64,000 bases of DNA from positions 184,001-248,000 of the forward strand of contig JANWYH010000001.1 in the NCBI GenBank assembly GCA_025054715.1. The letters run 5' to 3'. The notes under the pieces were generated by a model, which was not told where the DNA came from, did no database searches, and was given only the letters and a program-made list of their open reading frames with translations. A program made the position numbers and the translations under genes. This document shows, piece by piece, positions 36,517 through 45,348 of this stretch (its first letter is position 1; each line of letters starts with the position of its first letter). This stretch comes from Pyrinomonadaceae bacterium. Lineage in GTDB: Bacteria; Acidobacteriota; Blastocatellia; Pyrinomonadales; Pyrinomonadaceae.

Positions 36517-37569
36517 CTAAACCCCTCTTATTGCTAATCCGACGGCTAGAGCCATTTCAGGCATTATTTCGCTTAAGTAGTCGGGATCAAACTTTTTCGT
36601 ATTAACTTTAATTTGGCGAAAAGGATCTAATACTTCCACAGGAAGTTCTAGTTTAGAAGATAGATATTCAGGAAGCCGTGCTAGCTTTGAACCTCCGCCT
36701 GAAATCAAAATTTTTTGGACATTAGTATTGTATCCTTCTTCCGAAGCGCGGAAAAAGTCAAAAGTTCTCTGAATTTCCATGGCAAGATATTCCATTGTAG
36801 GTTCAAGCAGATTCAAAATGGTTTGCTCATCGAAACCTTGAGATTGATTTCTGACTCCTCTTTTTATTGCTTCTGCTTGTTGAAAGCTTATGCCCAAGCC
36901 TTTCTGCAAAGCATCTGTGAATTGATTTCCACCCATTGTAATATCTCTCATAAAAAGAGAGGTTACACCACGAACGATATTTACATTTGTTGTTGAAGCT
37001 CCTATGTTCAGAAGGGCTACTACATCTGTTTCGTATGGCTGATAATTTACTTCATAGCAGTTTTGTAAAGCAAATGTATCAACGTCTATGGCAGAAGGTT
37101 GTTTCCCAGCAAATTGTATAGCCTGTTTTAGTATTTCGATTCTTTCTTTTCTGCAGGCTGCAATCAGAACCTTCGTATATTCGGGTGTTTGCTCTGTGAT
37201 ATGATAATCAAAATTTACTTCTGATGATCTAAATCCTAGTTGTTCTTCGGCATGCCAAACTATTGATTCTTCTAATTCCTCCTGACTCATCGGTGGTAAG
37301 ACTATTGTTTTTACTATTACTGAGTATCCACTTACGCCAGTAATTACTTGATCAGCTTTTATTTGATTTGTCTGAAAAGCGCTTTGAATGGCTTCGGCTA
37401 CAGTGTTAAGCTCCATTATCTGCCCTTCCACGATTGCCGTGTCAGGTAAGTTTTCGTAACCTATCCCTACAAGATTCAAATTATTAAGCTTGCCTTCGAG
37501 TTCTACTAACTTTATCGAGCTAGAGCCTATATCTAGTCCAGCAACGCTTTTCTTTTTACCAAATAACAT
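36517..37569 (-). CDS. pilM: Type IV pilus assembly ATPase-fold protein PilM
   Basis: 350-aa actin-like protein that recruits PilN to the cytoplasmic face. LFGKKKSVAGLDIGSSSIKLVEL is the phosphate-1 region; GASTTNVNIVRG and LISGGGSKLARLPEYL are the phosphate-2 and adenosine motifs. Full length for the family. First gene of the operon; AAAGGAG lies 9 nt before the ATG, behind a long structured leader. Confidence 0.95.
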   Translation of the reverse strand: MLFGKKKSVAGLDIGSSSIKLVELEGKLNNLNLVGIGYENLPDTAIVEGQIMELNTVAEAIQSAFQTNQIKADQVITGVSGYSVIVKTIVLPPMSQEELEESIVWHAEEQLGFRSSEVNFDYHITEQTPEYTKVLIAACRKERIEILKQAIQFAGKQPSAIDVDTFALQNCYEVNYQPYETDVVALLNIGASTTNVNIVRGVTSLFMRDITMGGNQFTDALQKGLGISFQQAEAIKRGVRNQSQGFDEQTILNLLEPTMEYLAMEIQRTFDFFRASEEGYNTNVQKILISGGGSKLARLPEYLSSKLELPVEVLDPFRQIKVNTKKFDPDYLSEIMPEMALAVGLAIRGV

Positions 37570-37735
37570 TACTTCTTACTCCTTTTTTAGAAAACGAAAT
37601 GAGTGCCTCAAGTTCTTTCTGGGGATGGGTTGCCGCCTTGAAAGTTGCAGCAAGTTCCAGAAAGGGGTTTTCGAGCGGGACACTAACATCGAACCGAGAC
37701 ACCCATTTCGCTTTTTGTTCCGACGAGCTAAGCAT
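37556..37735 (-). CDS. Possible 59-aa ORF inside the pilM leader
   Basis: An ATG at 37735 opens 59 codons that cover the structured leader and overlap the pilM start by 14 nt. The product would be charged and soluble, with ENPFLELAATF and HPQKELEALISF stretches. Much of the frame is base-paired RNA, and the opposite strand is also open, so the ORF may be a by-product of structure. If translated, ribosomes would disrupt the fold, giving a leader-ORF type of control. No similarity is recognised. Confidence 0.2.
   Translation of the reverse strand: MLSSSEQKAKWVSRFDVSVPLENPFLELAATFKAATHPQKELEALISFSKKGVRSNVIW
37595..37710 (-). ncRNA. Three-way-junction RNA in the pilM leader (candidate cis-regulatory RNA)
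   Basis: Read on the minus strand, P1 is 15 uninterrupted pairs (37710-37696 with 37609-37595, two G-U). P2 starts with no gap (37695-37689 with 37674-37666, a 2-nt bulge). One nt later P3 is 8 perfect pairs (37664-37657 with 37622-37615), capped by P3b of 7 pairs (37653-37647 with 37636-37630). Five nt join P3 to P1. The element ends 25 nt before the pilM start, just ahead of its ribosome binding site. I do not see the conserved bases of c-di-GMP-I, c-di-GMP-II or other classes I know. Strong structure is seen directly; riboswitch function is inference. Confidence 0.6.
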
Positions 37736-37765
37736 TGACGACCTACTTGCTGGCAATCTCAGAAT

Positions 37766-37809
37766 GTTTCAAGGCGACGTGAAACGCAACCGTATTTTTC
37801 AACGATTGC
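37766..37809 (-). promoter_or_regulatory. 5'-end hairpins of the pilM leader
   Basis: The predicted transcript begins with a 7-bp hairpin (37809-37803 with 37792-37786), immediately followed by a 5-bp hairpin (37785-37781 with 37770-37766). The first begins at the expected transcription start and could protect the mRNA 5' end. Confidence 0.4.
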
Positions 37810-37815
37810 AAAAAT

Positions 37816-37844
37816 AAACTACAACATTGTTAAAATCTTGTCAA
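37816..37844 (-). promoter_or_regulatory. Promoter of pilMNOPQ
   Basis: Consensus -35 TTGACA (37844-37839), a 17-nt spacer and TAGTTT (37821-37816). The start near 37809 gives a 240-nt leader before the pilM ATG at 37569. No other gene lies between. Confidence 0.6.
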
Positions 37845-37897
37845 CAGTTTTTTGAGGATTTTCTAAAAAAATTTCTCATTTTGACCTAAATAGTCAA

Positions 37898-38692
37898 TCA
37901 AAATGAATTGTGATTTAGAATCTTCTTTATTAGGGAGGCAGTCTCCTTTGGCTTTTCCAGAGGGAAAAGATGTGAGCCTTCTACTAAAATAAAGTTTTTC
38001 ATTTTAGGATGGCGTTTGGTGTAGGATAGAAAAGCGAGGCGACTTTCTACAGAGTCTTTGCCGCCGATAAAAGACAGTGGAACTTTTATCTTGTGATAAA
38101 TTTTCGGAATTATATGTGGAGTAGTTTTGTAGATTTCTGCTTCTATTGTTGGTTTGAATAAAAGCTCGAACCCTCCGTTTTTGGCAACTATGGCATGTTC
38201 TACGTAGTTTTGTAAAGTTTGATAGTCGAAGGAGCGAAATTTTGGTTTGTTTTTGAAATGTTCAAAGGCTTCTTGTTTTGTTTTCCAAAGGTTTTTTCTA
38301 GATTTGGTTGAGATTACAAGAGAGGTTTTGTCTATAAGCTTTGTGATTTTGGCAAGTTTAAGGATTTGACTACTTATTGGACTTATTAGAGGAGAGTCGA
38401 GTAGAACTATATGTTCGTAGAGTTCTGGATTTTCCACTGAGACAAGGATATGTAAAAGCCCGCCTAAAGAGTGTCCCAGTCCTATGATTGGTGTAAGGTA
38501 ACGCTGTTTAAGCTCGGTTCTTAATTCTTCTTTTAGAAAATCCCAGTTATCGGTTACTGGAAACTTGGGGTTGTGAGCAAGGCATTCCGTATAGTTTACT
38601 TCAAATTCGTCTGAAAGCTCTTGTAATAAGCTTTTGTATGTTAATGCTGGGAAACCGTTTGCATGTGCAAAATGAATAGTTTTCTTACTCAT
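37898..38692 (-). CDS. Alpha/beta hydrolase
   Basis: 264-aa serine hydrolase fold. FAHANGFPALTY is the oxyanion region, GLGHSLGGLL the nucleophile elbow with Ser at about residue 95, and VEGSHLFPLEKP near the C-terminus supplies the His. The acid is probably in SFIGGKDSVE. No signal peptide. It overlaps the GNAT gene by 8 nt. The substrate is unknown; HxNGFP-type members are often annotated only as alpha/beta hydrolases. Confidence 0.88.
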   Translation of the reverse strand: MSKKTIHFAHANGFPALTYKSLLQELSDEFEVNYTECLAHNPKFPVTDNWDFLKEELRTELKQRYLTPIIGLGHSLGGLLHILVSVENPELYEHIVLLDSPLISPISSQILKLAKITKLIDKTSLVISTKSRKNLWKTKQEAFEHFKNKPKFRSFDYQTLQNYVEHAIVAKNGGFELLFKPTIEAEIYKTTPHIIPKIYHKIKVPLSFIGGKDSVESRLAFLSYTKRHPKMKNFILVEGSHLFPLEKPKETASLIKKILNHNSF

Positions 38693-39191
38693 CGCTAATT
38701 ATATTCATCTTTTGCCAATATCCTACATCAATCCATCTACCTAGTTTATAGCCTACTTCGTAAAAATGAGCTACTTTTTTGAATCCTAGTTTTTCATGAA
38801 AGCGAACCGCCGTTTCATTCGGCAACGAAATTGCAGCAATCAAGGTATGAAAGTCTGTTTTTGCTAGTTCATCAAAGAGCTGCAAGTAAAGAGCGGTTCC
38901 TATTCCTTTATGGGTTTTATCTGCCTTTACGTAGATTGCTACGGAGGCCGTATATTCGAAAGCTCTATCGAGAAGAAATCTCTTTGAATAAGCATAAGCT
39001 AGGATCTCTTCTTTATCTTCCGCTACGAGGAAGGGGTAGTTTTCACTTATTATTTCATCTATTCGCCGAGCCATTTCGTTTGTGCTTATTGGTTCTGTTT
39101 CAAAGGTTTGTGGGCTATTTTCAACGTAGTAGTTGTAGATTTCGGTGATTTTTTGAACATCTGATTGGACATTGACGGGACGAATGTGCAT
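38685..39191 (-). CDS. GNAT acetyltransferase (phosphinothricin/methionine-sulfone type)
   Basis: 168-aa GNAT resembling the Pat/MnaT/YncA group. The N-terminus has HIRPVNVQSDVQKITEIYNYYVENSPQTFE, the acetyl-CoA site reads THKGIGTALYLQLFDEL, and the terminal LPNETAVRFHEKLGFKKVAHFYEVGYK is diagnostic. Relatives acetylate small amino acid analogues such as methionine sulfone or phosphinothricin. It is co-transcribed with the hydrolase and diverges from dapA. Confidence 0.88.
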   Translation of the reverse strand: MHIRPVNVQSDVQKITEIYNYYVENSPQTFETEPISTNEMARRIDEIISENYPFLVAEDKEEILAYAYSKRFLLDRAFEYTASVAIYVKADKTHKGIGTALYLQLFDELAKTDFHTLIAAISLPNETAVRFHEKLGFKKVAHFYEVGYKLGRWIDVGYWQKMNIISDE

Positions 39192-39301
39192 TTTTCTCCA
39201 CAGAGTTTTTTATCTAAAAAATAGTACTTTTTCAAGGTTTCGATAACCGATATTAGTAAAGGTTGTGTATTATAAAACTTATGGTGATGCAGGTTGAATG
39301 G

Positions 39302-40180
39302 ATGCAAGGTTGTGCAACTGCGCTTATTACTCCGTTTCGTAAAGATGGTTCGATAGATGAAGATAGTTTTCGTTTACTTGTTAAGAGGCAGATAGAAAAT
39401 GGAGTTAAGATACTCGTTCCCTGCGGGACGACGGGTGAGTCGGCGACAATGACTGAAGCGGAGCGGTTACATGTAATAAGAATATGCATAGAAGTAGCTC
39501 ATAAAGACAAAGCTAAAGTAATTGCTGGAACGGGTAGCAATAATACTGCTGCAACGATAGATTTTACGAGGAAAGTGCGTGAATTAGGAGCGGATGCTGC
39601 TTTGATTGTTGCCCCTTACTATAACAAACCTTCGCAAGAAGGTTTGTATGCTCACTTTGCCGAAGTGGCTAGGTCTGTAAGAGACTTTCCAATAGTGATT
39701 TATAATGTTCCTGGAAGAACTTCTTGCAATATTTCGGCTGAGACTACTTTAAGGTTAGCAAACGATTTTGAAAACATTGTTGCTACGAAAGAAGCTTCCG
39801 GTAACTTTTCCCAAATAATGCAGATATGTGCTTTTCGTCCGAGAGGCTTTAAGGTTTTTTCTGGTGATGATGCTATCACGCTTCCTCTAATTAGCATTGG
39901 AGCCGATGGACTCGTGTCGGTGGTTTCAAACGAGTTTCCAAAAGAAACTTCAGAAATGGTCGAAAAGGCACTAAGAGGGGCTTGGAGTTCTGCTAGAAGG
40001 CTTCACTATAAGCTTTTACCCTTGATGGAAGCAAATTTCATCGAACCAAGTCCTGCTCCTTGTAAGTTTGTTATGAGTCAGATGGGGCTTTGTGAGGAAA
40101 ACTTGAGACTGCCTTTAGTGCCTATTTCAGAGCCTTCCAGAAAAAAGATAAAAGAAATTCTCGAAAGGATAAAGCTGTAA
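39302..40180 (+). CDS. dapA: 4-hydroxy-tetrahydrodipicolinate synthase
   Basis: 292-aa class I aldolase that condenses pyruvate with aspartate semialdehyde, the first committed step to DAP and lysine. From this start, Thr43-Thr44 (CGTTGE), Tyr134 (VIYNVPGRT) and Schiff-base Lys163 (ATKEASGN) fall where expected. I chose ATG 39302 because MQGCATALITPF aligns with the family N-terminus; ATGs at 39281 and 39287 and a TTG at 39263 are alternatives. A TATTAT box lies at 39268-39273. It heads a short operon with a CrtI-like gene and mtgA. Confidence 0.96.
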   Translation: MQGCATALITPFRKDGSIDEDSFRLLVKRQIENGVKILVPCGTTGESATMTEAERLHVIRICIEVAHKDKAKVIAGTGSNNTAATIDFTRKVRELGADAALIVAPYYNKPSQEGLYAHFAEVARSVRDFPIVIYNVPGRTSCNISAETTLRLANDFENIVATKEASGNFSQIMQICAFRPRGFKVFSGDDAITLPLISIGADGLVSVVSNEFPKETSEMVEKALRGAWSSARRLHYKLLPLMEANFIEPSPAPCKFVMSQMGLCEENLRLPLVPISEPSRKKIKEILERIKL

Positions 40181-40187
40181 GACGGAT

Positions 40188-41654
40188 ATGAGGATCGTAG
40201 TAATAGGAAGTGGTTTTGGTGGACTTTCTGCTGCGATTCGGCTTCAAGCAAAGGGTCATCAGGTAATTATTTTGGAAAAAAGAGATAAGCCTGGCGGAAG
40301 AGCCTATGTTTACGAGATTAATGGTTTCAAGTTCGATGCTGGACCTACAATAATAACTGCTCCATGGCTAATTGACGAGCTCTTTCAGCTTGCGCAAAAG
40401 AAAACCGAAGATTATGTAAGACTTGTAAAGCTTGATCCCTTTTACAACATCCGATTCGAAGATGGAACCATCTTTCATTATAACGACGACAAGGAAAACT
40501 TGATCGAGCAGATAAGGAAGTTTAATTCAAAGGATGTAGAAGGTTACAAGAAATTTGCATCGAGTCTTGATGAGATTTATCGCGTCGGGTTTGAACTGAT
40601 TGATAAGCCTTTTTCAACTTGGTTTGATATGTTGCGGGTTGTTCCGAAGATGATAAAGCTTCGTTCAGATCGATCGGTTTACAGATTTGCTTCTCAATTT
40701 TTCAAAGATGAAAGCCTAAGGATTTGTTTTAGCTTTCATCCGCTTCTTATAGGTGGAAATCCTTTTACCGCAACTTCTATTTATGCAATGATTCATCAGT
40801 TAGAACAGGAATTCGGGGTTTGGTTTGCTATGGGCGGAACTGGTGCCCTTGTTAATGGTCTATGTCGCCTTTTTGAAGAAATCGGCGGTAAAATAAGGTT
40901 AAATTGTGAAGTTAAAGAAATCTCTGTAAACAAAAAGGGAGAAGCTGATGGTGTGATTCTAAAAGATGGAGAATTTGTCAAAGCAGATGCTGTAATTTCA
41001 AATGCTGATGTGGCATGGACTTATCTGAACTTGATACGACCGGAATTCCGCAAAAAATACACTGATAGGCGCGTGAAATCAATGTCTTACTCAATGTCAT
41101 TATTTGTTTATTACTTTGGCACGGATAGAAAATATCCGGAGTTTGCGCATCATGAAATTTTAATGGGACCGAGATATAAGGGGTTGCTTGATGACATTTT
41201 CAAGTATAAGAAGTTAGCTGAAGACTTCTCGCTTTACCTTCATAGACCGACAGCAACTGACGAGTCGCTTGCGCCGAAAGGTTGCGATTGCTGGTACGTT
41301 TTGTCTCCTGTTCCGAACCTAGAGAGCGGAACAGATTGGAAGAAGACGGCGCCAGTTTATCGTGATAAAATAGTGAAATATCTTCAAGAGCGATACCTTC
41401 CGGATTTATCAAAGCATATTGTTGTCGATCATTATATTGATCCTTTGCATTTCCGAGATGTTTTAAATAGTTATCTTGGCAGTGCCTTTTCGGTTGAGCC
41501 AGTTTTGTGGCAGTCGGCTTATTTTCGACCTCACAATAAAAGTGAAGACATTAGAAATCTGTATTTCGTCGGAGCTGGAACGCATCCGGGGGCAGGTTTG
41601 CCAGGTGTGATTTCCTCGGGAAAGATAGTTGCGAGAATGATAGACGGAGCTTGA
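40188..41654 (+). CDS. CrtI-family FAD desaturase (phytoene desaturase-like)
   Basis: 488-aa FAD enzyme of the bacterial carotenoid desaturase family. The ADP-binding motif is VVIGSGFGGLSAAIRLQAKGHQV with EKRDKPGGRAYVYE behind it; FDAGPTIITAPWL and HPLLIGGNPF are CrtI motifs, and the C-terminus has GAGTHPGAGLPGVISSGKIVA. It probably introduces double bases in the polyene backbone of phytoene or a related C30 substrate. No phytoene synthase (crtB) is in the window, though a prenyl synthase is at 3.1 kb. It lies between dapA and mtgA with 4-7 nt gaps. Confidence 0.88.
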   Translation: MRIVVIGSGFGGLSAAIRLQAKGHQVIILEKRDKPGGRAYVYEINGFKFDAGPTIITAPWLIDELFQLAQKKTEDYVRLVKLDPFYNIRFEDGTIFHYNDDKENLIEQIRKFNSKDVEGYKKFASSLDEIYRVGFELIDKPFSTWFDMLRVVPKMIKLRSDRSVYRFASQFFKDESLRICFSFHPLLIGGNPFTATSIYAMIHQLEQEFGVWFAMGGTGALVNGLCRLFEEIGGKIRLNCEVKEISVNKKGEADGVILKDGEFVKADAVISNADVAWTYLNLIRPEFRKKYTDRRVKSMSYSMSLFVYYFGTDRKYPEFAHHEILMGPRYKGLLDDIFKYKKLAEDFSLYLHRPTATDESLAPKGCDCWYVLSPVPNLESGTDWKKTAPVYRDKIVKYLQERYLPDLSKHIVVDHYIDPLHFRDVLNSYLGSAFSVEPVLWQSAYFRPHNKSEDIRNLYFVGAGTHPGAGLPGVISSGKIVARMIDGA

Positions 41655-41658
41655 AAGA

Positions 41659-42417
41659 ATGTGGTATTTGGTTAAGGTAACTTTCTTAATCTTTCTTGGT
41701 GCTTTTGCTTTCTGGCTTTTGTATGAATACTTAACTTTTCCAGATGTAAAAAAACTTCGCACGGAAAATCCTGTTACGACCGCATTGATAGAAGCTCGGC
41801 TTGAACAGGCTCGCTCAGAAGGGCGCGAGCCGAGAAAATTTATGATTTGGGTGCCAATAGAACGGATTTCATCGAATCTGCAAAAGGCGGTAATTGCTGG
41901 TGAAGACGCAAGGTTTGTCGAGCATAATGGTTTTGATTGGGAAGCAATACAAAAAGCTTGGGATGAAGCTGTAAAGGAAGGGGAGCGAGAAGCAAAAGCT
42001 GAAGGCGACTATGATCCGAACGATTGGATTCCGCCAATGCCTTCTTTTAAGCGGGGAGCTTCAACCATAACACAGCAGCTTGCAAAAAATCTTTACCTTT
42101 CCGAAGAGCGTTCCTTTTTGAGAAAAGCGCGTGAAGCCGTAATAACTTACTTTCTCGAAAGAGAACTTTCTAAAAAACGGATCCTCGAGCTATATCTAAA
42201 TGTTATCGAATGGGGCGATGGTGTTTATGGAGCAGAAGCTGCAGCAAGAACTTATTTCAAGAAATCTGCTTCTGATTTAACTGCAGCAGAAGCTGCTTAT
42301 TTAGCTGCTATGATCCCCTCACCTTTGAATGTTTTCAATCCAAAGAAAAACCCAAAGCGTGTTTTAAGGCGCCAGAAGATAATTCTTCGCAGGATGAACG
42401 CCGTAAGGATTCCCTAA
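41659..42417 (+). CDS. mtgA: Monofunctional peptidoglycan glycosyltransferase
   Basis: 252-aa GT51 enzyme that polymerises lipid II. One N-terminal TM anchor (about residues 5-20) is followed by the five GT51 motifs: EDARFVEHNGFDW with the catalytic Glu, GASTITQQLAKNL, KAREAVITYFLERELSKKRILELYLN, GVYGAEAAARTYF and a LAAMIPSPLNVFNP end. No transpeptidase domain. An insertion after GFDW (EAIQKAWDEAVKEGEREAKAEG) is longer than in MtgA of E. coli. It overlaps the converging DUF4112 gene by 4 nt. Confidence 0.94.
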   Translation: MWYLVKVTFLIFLGAFAFWLLYEYLTFPDVKKLRTENPVTTALIEARLEQARSEGREPRKFMIWVPIERISSNLQKAVIAGEDARFVEHNGFDWEAIQKAWDEAVKEGEREAKAEGDYDPNDWIPPMPSFKRGASTITQQLAKNLYLSEERSFLRKAREAVITYFLERELSKKRILELYLNVIEWGDGVYGAEAAARTYFKKSASDLTAAEAAYLAAMIPSPLNVFNPKKNPKRVLRRQKIILRRMNAVRIP

Positions 42418-42914
42418 TAAAAGAACTGCCAAATTTTTCCAATAATTGCCGTTATAAGATAAATGCTTGCCAAGATTGAAAACACAAGTAACAAAATCAA
42501 AGCACCGACGATGCCAAAGACAAAAGCGTAGTCTCCGAAAGTGCCGGAGTCTTTCTTCGTTGCTCTTTCACGAATCAGCTTGAGATTTCTCTGATTAGTT
42601 TTCCAGAAGAAATCAAAAATATCTCCAAAAAACGGGATAATTCCGGCTAGATAGTCAATCGCAATGTTAATAGCCATTCTTAAAATAGTAATTTTAGGAA
42701 CTCCATAACGGACACCAGCAATCAGAATATAGAACGAGACTAAGGTTGTTAAAGTGTCACCGAAGTTTGGTATTAGTCCGACGATAGCATCAAGTCCGAA
42801 ACGCCATTTTGTTCCCGGGATTCTGAAAAGTCCGTCTAAATAGTGAGCCAGTGTGTCTAGGCTTTCTTCAATTTCAATTTTTCTAATTTCTTCTTGTGTT
42901 TTTACGACTTTCAT
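42414..42914 (-). CDS. DUF4112 family membrane protein
   Basis: 166-aa protein with the conserved DUF4112 core: [31 protein letters not shown], then [23 protein letters not shown]. Two or three hydrophobic segments follow, the last at about 130-160. Function is not known. It is translationally coupled to the HEAT-cyclophilin gene upstream (4-nt overlap). Confidence 0.85.
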   Translation of the reverse strand: MKVVKTQEEIRKIEIEESLDTLAHYLDGLFRIPGTKWRFGLDAIVGLIPNFGDTLTTLVSFYILIAGVRYGVPKITILRMAINIAIDYLAGIIPFFGDIFDFFWKTNQRNLKLIRERATKKDSGTFGDYAFVFGIVGALILLLVFSILASIYLITAIIGKIWQFFY

Positions 42915-45046
42915 CTTCTCAATTTTGCTTTTTTAGAGCTGATTTCGATTATTTCTATCTTTAGAATCTTATCACCACGAACTATCGAATCAACTACTTT
43001 CATATCTTTTTCGTTGACGTAACCAAAGACGGTGTATCCGCCGTCAAGGTGTGGTTGCGGCGAGTGAGTAATGAACCATTGCGAACCACCTGTATCTTTT
43101 CCTGACAAAGCCATGCCGACGGCTCCACGTAAGTATTTAAGCATATTGATTTCACATCTTATTTGCCATCCTGGTCCACCGTTACTATCTCCTCTTGGGT
43201 CACCGTCTTGTATCACGAAGTTTGGAACCACGCGATGGATTTCCAGTCCATTGTAGAAGCCTCGACGAGCAAGCTTTATGAAATTATCAACTGTAAGCGG
43301 TGCTTCTTCTGGTTTTAACTCAATCGTAAAATCACCTTTTTCGGTTATAACCTTTGCTTTAATACGGTTTCGCCTTGAAATTGCACGCAAGTAATCAGCT
43401 GTTGTGCTAGTAGTTTGTCCAAGTTTTGTTTTATGCGAAGGTTTGTAAGGGTTTACGATTCCGACGAGATGATCGAATTTTTCTTGTTGCTGTTTATCTA
43501 TTTCATTCATTAAGATAAAGGCTTGTTTTCGGACGAGATAATTCGGCGAGCTGAAGGCTTCTTTAAGAAGCAATCTCGCTTTTTCTTTGTCAAGTTTTGT
43601 AATCGCCGAGAGAATTGCTAGTTGAGCGTCGTCATATTCGACATCTTTCATAAGAGATTTTCTGAAGGCTAGGGCAAGGGTTTTTGTGTTTGCTTCATTC
43701 GGAGCGAATTTTGTGATAAGCTCTGCTGCTTTGGCTCTTACGAATACGTCATCTGACTCTAGAGCCTTTCTTACGATTTCTTCAGCTTTTTCGGCTTCCA
43801 AAGAAACCATAGCTGAAAGGATTGATGGCTGCGACATTACGGGGGCTTTTTTCATTATGAGTTGTAGCAGTTGTATTGCTTGTGCTCTCAAGTTTTCCGG
43901 TAAGCCAGCAAATGTTTCTAAAGCCTGTGCTGTAGCGGCGTAGTCTCGCCACGTCTTGAGATTTCGGATTTCTTGGTTTAGAAGTTTTATGTAGTTTTCA
44001 GGTGCGATTCTAGCAAGAGCAATTTCTATTTCGGGTTCTAATCTAGTATTTTTTCTGAAATTTTTGATGAAACTGACAGCCTTCTCGTCATTTGAGTTTG
44101 CAAGTAAGAGTCCTATTGTAGTTGTGATTTCGAGGAGTTCATTTTTTTCGGGTGGATTTTTAAATTCTGATTTTTTTGCTAATTCTAGAAGTTTCTCAGC
44201 CTTTTCTATTAGTTTTTCGGAAGAGCTTTTTTCTTTTATAAAGCCGAGAGCACGGATAGAGGAGATTTGGACTCTTTTATCATCATCAGAAAGTGCTGCC
44301 TCAAGCAAAATGCCTGCGGAAGCTTTGTCTTCAGCTACACCTAGCGCGCGGGCGGCATTTGCACGCGCTATCGGGTCAGGATCAGTTAGAAGCATTATTC
44401 TTAGGGCTTCATTAAAATTTCTTGATCTCAGTCGGGCAATTGCGTTTGCTGCAGATGCTCTAATATGTGGATCAGTGTGAGTTAAGAAAAGAGAAACCGC
44501 TTTTTCTGAGTTCGTTGTTGGTGCTCTGAAGGTTGCGGTGAGCCCGAGCAAAATAAGCTCACGGTTTTGTGTTGTTTTTGTGGATTCTAATTCTAGTGTT
44601 TCAACGATAGCTTCACTTAATGCTTTTGCTAGTTCAAACTTTGGATTTGCCGAGGCGATTTTTCCAGCTGCCTCTATGGCGACTGCGCGTGAAGCTTCAG
44701 GTTGTTTTTCGTCTTCTAAAATTTTTAAAACAGCTTCGGCGCCTTTTATGGATTCTATCTCTCCCAAAGCGAAAATAGCGTTTAGGCGGACAGGTTCGTT
44801 TTTATCATTTAGGGCAATCTCGGAAAGAACGGTTACTGCACGTTCATCGCCTATTCTTCCTGCTGCGAGAGCAGCTCTTTTTCGGATTTCCGAATTTTGG
44901 CTTCTTAGCAGTGATTCTATTTTCTGGTCAAATTTTCTTTGGTCTTCGGCTTTTACTATCTCCAAGGCTACTTGGATTGGTATCTTTTCTTGCGCGCTGA
45001 TTTTAAGGATGCAAAGAGGTAACAAAATAAGAATAAAACTTTTCAT
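42911..45046 (-). CDS. Exported HEAT-repeat protein fused to a cyclophilin-type prolyl isomerase
   Basis: 711-aa protein from ATG 45046, which starts a clear signal peptide ([16 protein letters not shown]); ATG 45064 adds six residues. Residues about 30-540 are HEAT-like helical repeats, e.g. [20 protein letters not shown]-like units and [20 protein letters not shown]. Residues about 550-711 form a cyclophilin: [55 protein letters not shown]. The catalytic-site Arg of HRVVP and the QxxxT core are present. It probably acts on exported proteins in the periplasm, where the HEAT solenoid could hold clients. Confidence 0.9.
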   Translation of the reverse strand: MKSFILILLPLCILKISAQEKIPIQVALEIVKAEDQRKFDQKIESLLRSQNSEIRKRAALAAGRIGDERAVTVLSEIALNDKNEPVRLNAIFALGEIESIKGAEAVLKILEDEKQPEASRAVAIEAAGKIASANPKFELAKALSEAIVETLELESTKTTQNRELILLGLTATFRAPTTNSEKAVSLFLTHTDPHIRASAANAIARLRSRNFNEALRIMLLTDPDPIARANAARALGVAEDKASAGILLEAALSDDDKRVQISSIRALGFIKEKSSSEKLIEKAEKLLELAKKSEFKNPPEKNELLEITTTIGLLLANSNDEKAVSFIKNFRKNTRLEPEIEIALARIAPENYIKLLNQEIRNLKTWRDYAATAQALETFAGLPENLRAQAIQLLQLIMKKAPVMSQPSILSAMVSLEAEKAEEIVRKALESDDVFVRAKAAELITKFAPNEANTKTLALAFRKSLMKDVEYDDAQLAILSAITKLDKEKARLLLKEAFSSPNYLVRKQAFILMNEIDKQQQEKFDHLVGIVNPYKPSHKTKLGQTTSTTADYLRAISRRNRIKAKVITEKGDFTIELKPEEAPLTVDNFIKLARRGFYNGLEIHRVVPNFVIQDGDPRGDSNGGPGWQIRCEINMLKYLRGAVGMALSGKDTGGSQWFITHSPQPHLDGGYTVFGYVNEKDMKVVDSIVRGDKILKIEIIEISSKKAKLRR

Positions 45047-45348
45047 ATCTCGTTTAGCAAACATTTGAATGTTATTTTACTGTTTCATCGGCCCCTCTCC
45101 AAGTCTTTCTTCTTAAAGTTTCTGCTTTACTAACGGCTGAATTATTGTGATGCATCTTTCAAGAAGCGGAAGATCAACTAAGTGACTAAAGCGAGAAGTT
45201 TTTTCATCAGCGTTAGGGTTCTCATGCTTTGAATGTAAGATGCTTTGTTTTTGAATGTGCAAAAGATAGAATGAAATTAAATTTTTGGAAAGCCTAAGAG
45301 CTTTTTATTTATGAGATTTTGGAGAGATTGAGTTTCTGATAAGAGCTT

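Noticed and set aside
37570-37710. 6S RNA or a c-di-GMP riboswitch as identity of the pil leader structure
   Set aside because: 6S would show a long rod with a central bubble rather than a three-way junction, and the conserved bases of c-di-GMP-I/II are not seen; a covariance search would decide.
37599-37817. Plus-strand 72-codon frame opposite the pil leader
   Set aside because: It is antisense to base-paired leader RNA, has no ribosome binding site and no recognisable similarity.
44064-45068. Plus-strand frames rich in Ser/Ala/Phe opposite the HEAT-cyclophilin gene
   Set aside because: They mirror the codon structure of the real minus-strand gene.
45065-45348. Gene or RNA in the 284-nt gap between the HEAT-cyclophilin and FAD oxidoreductase genes
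   Set aside because: No frame with a ribosome binding site and no strong stem-loop was found; it probably holds divergent promoters.
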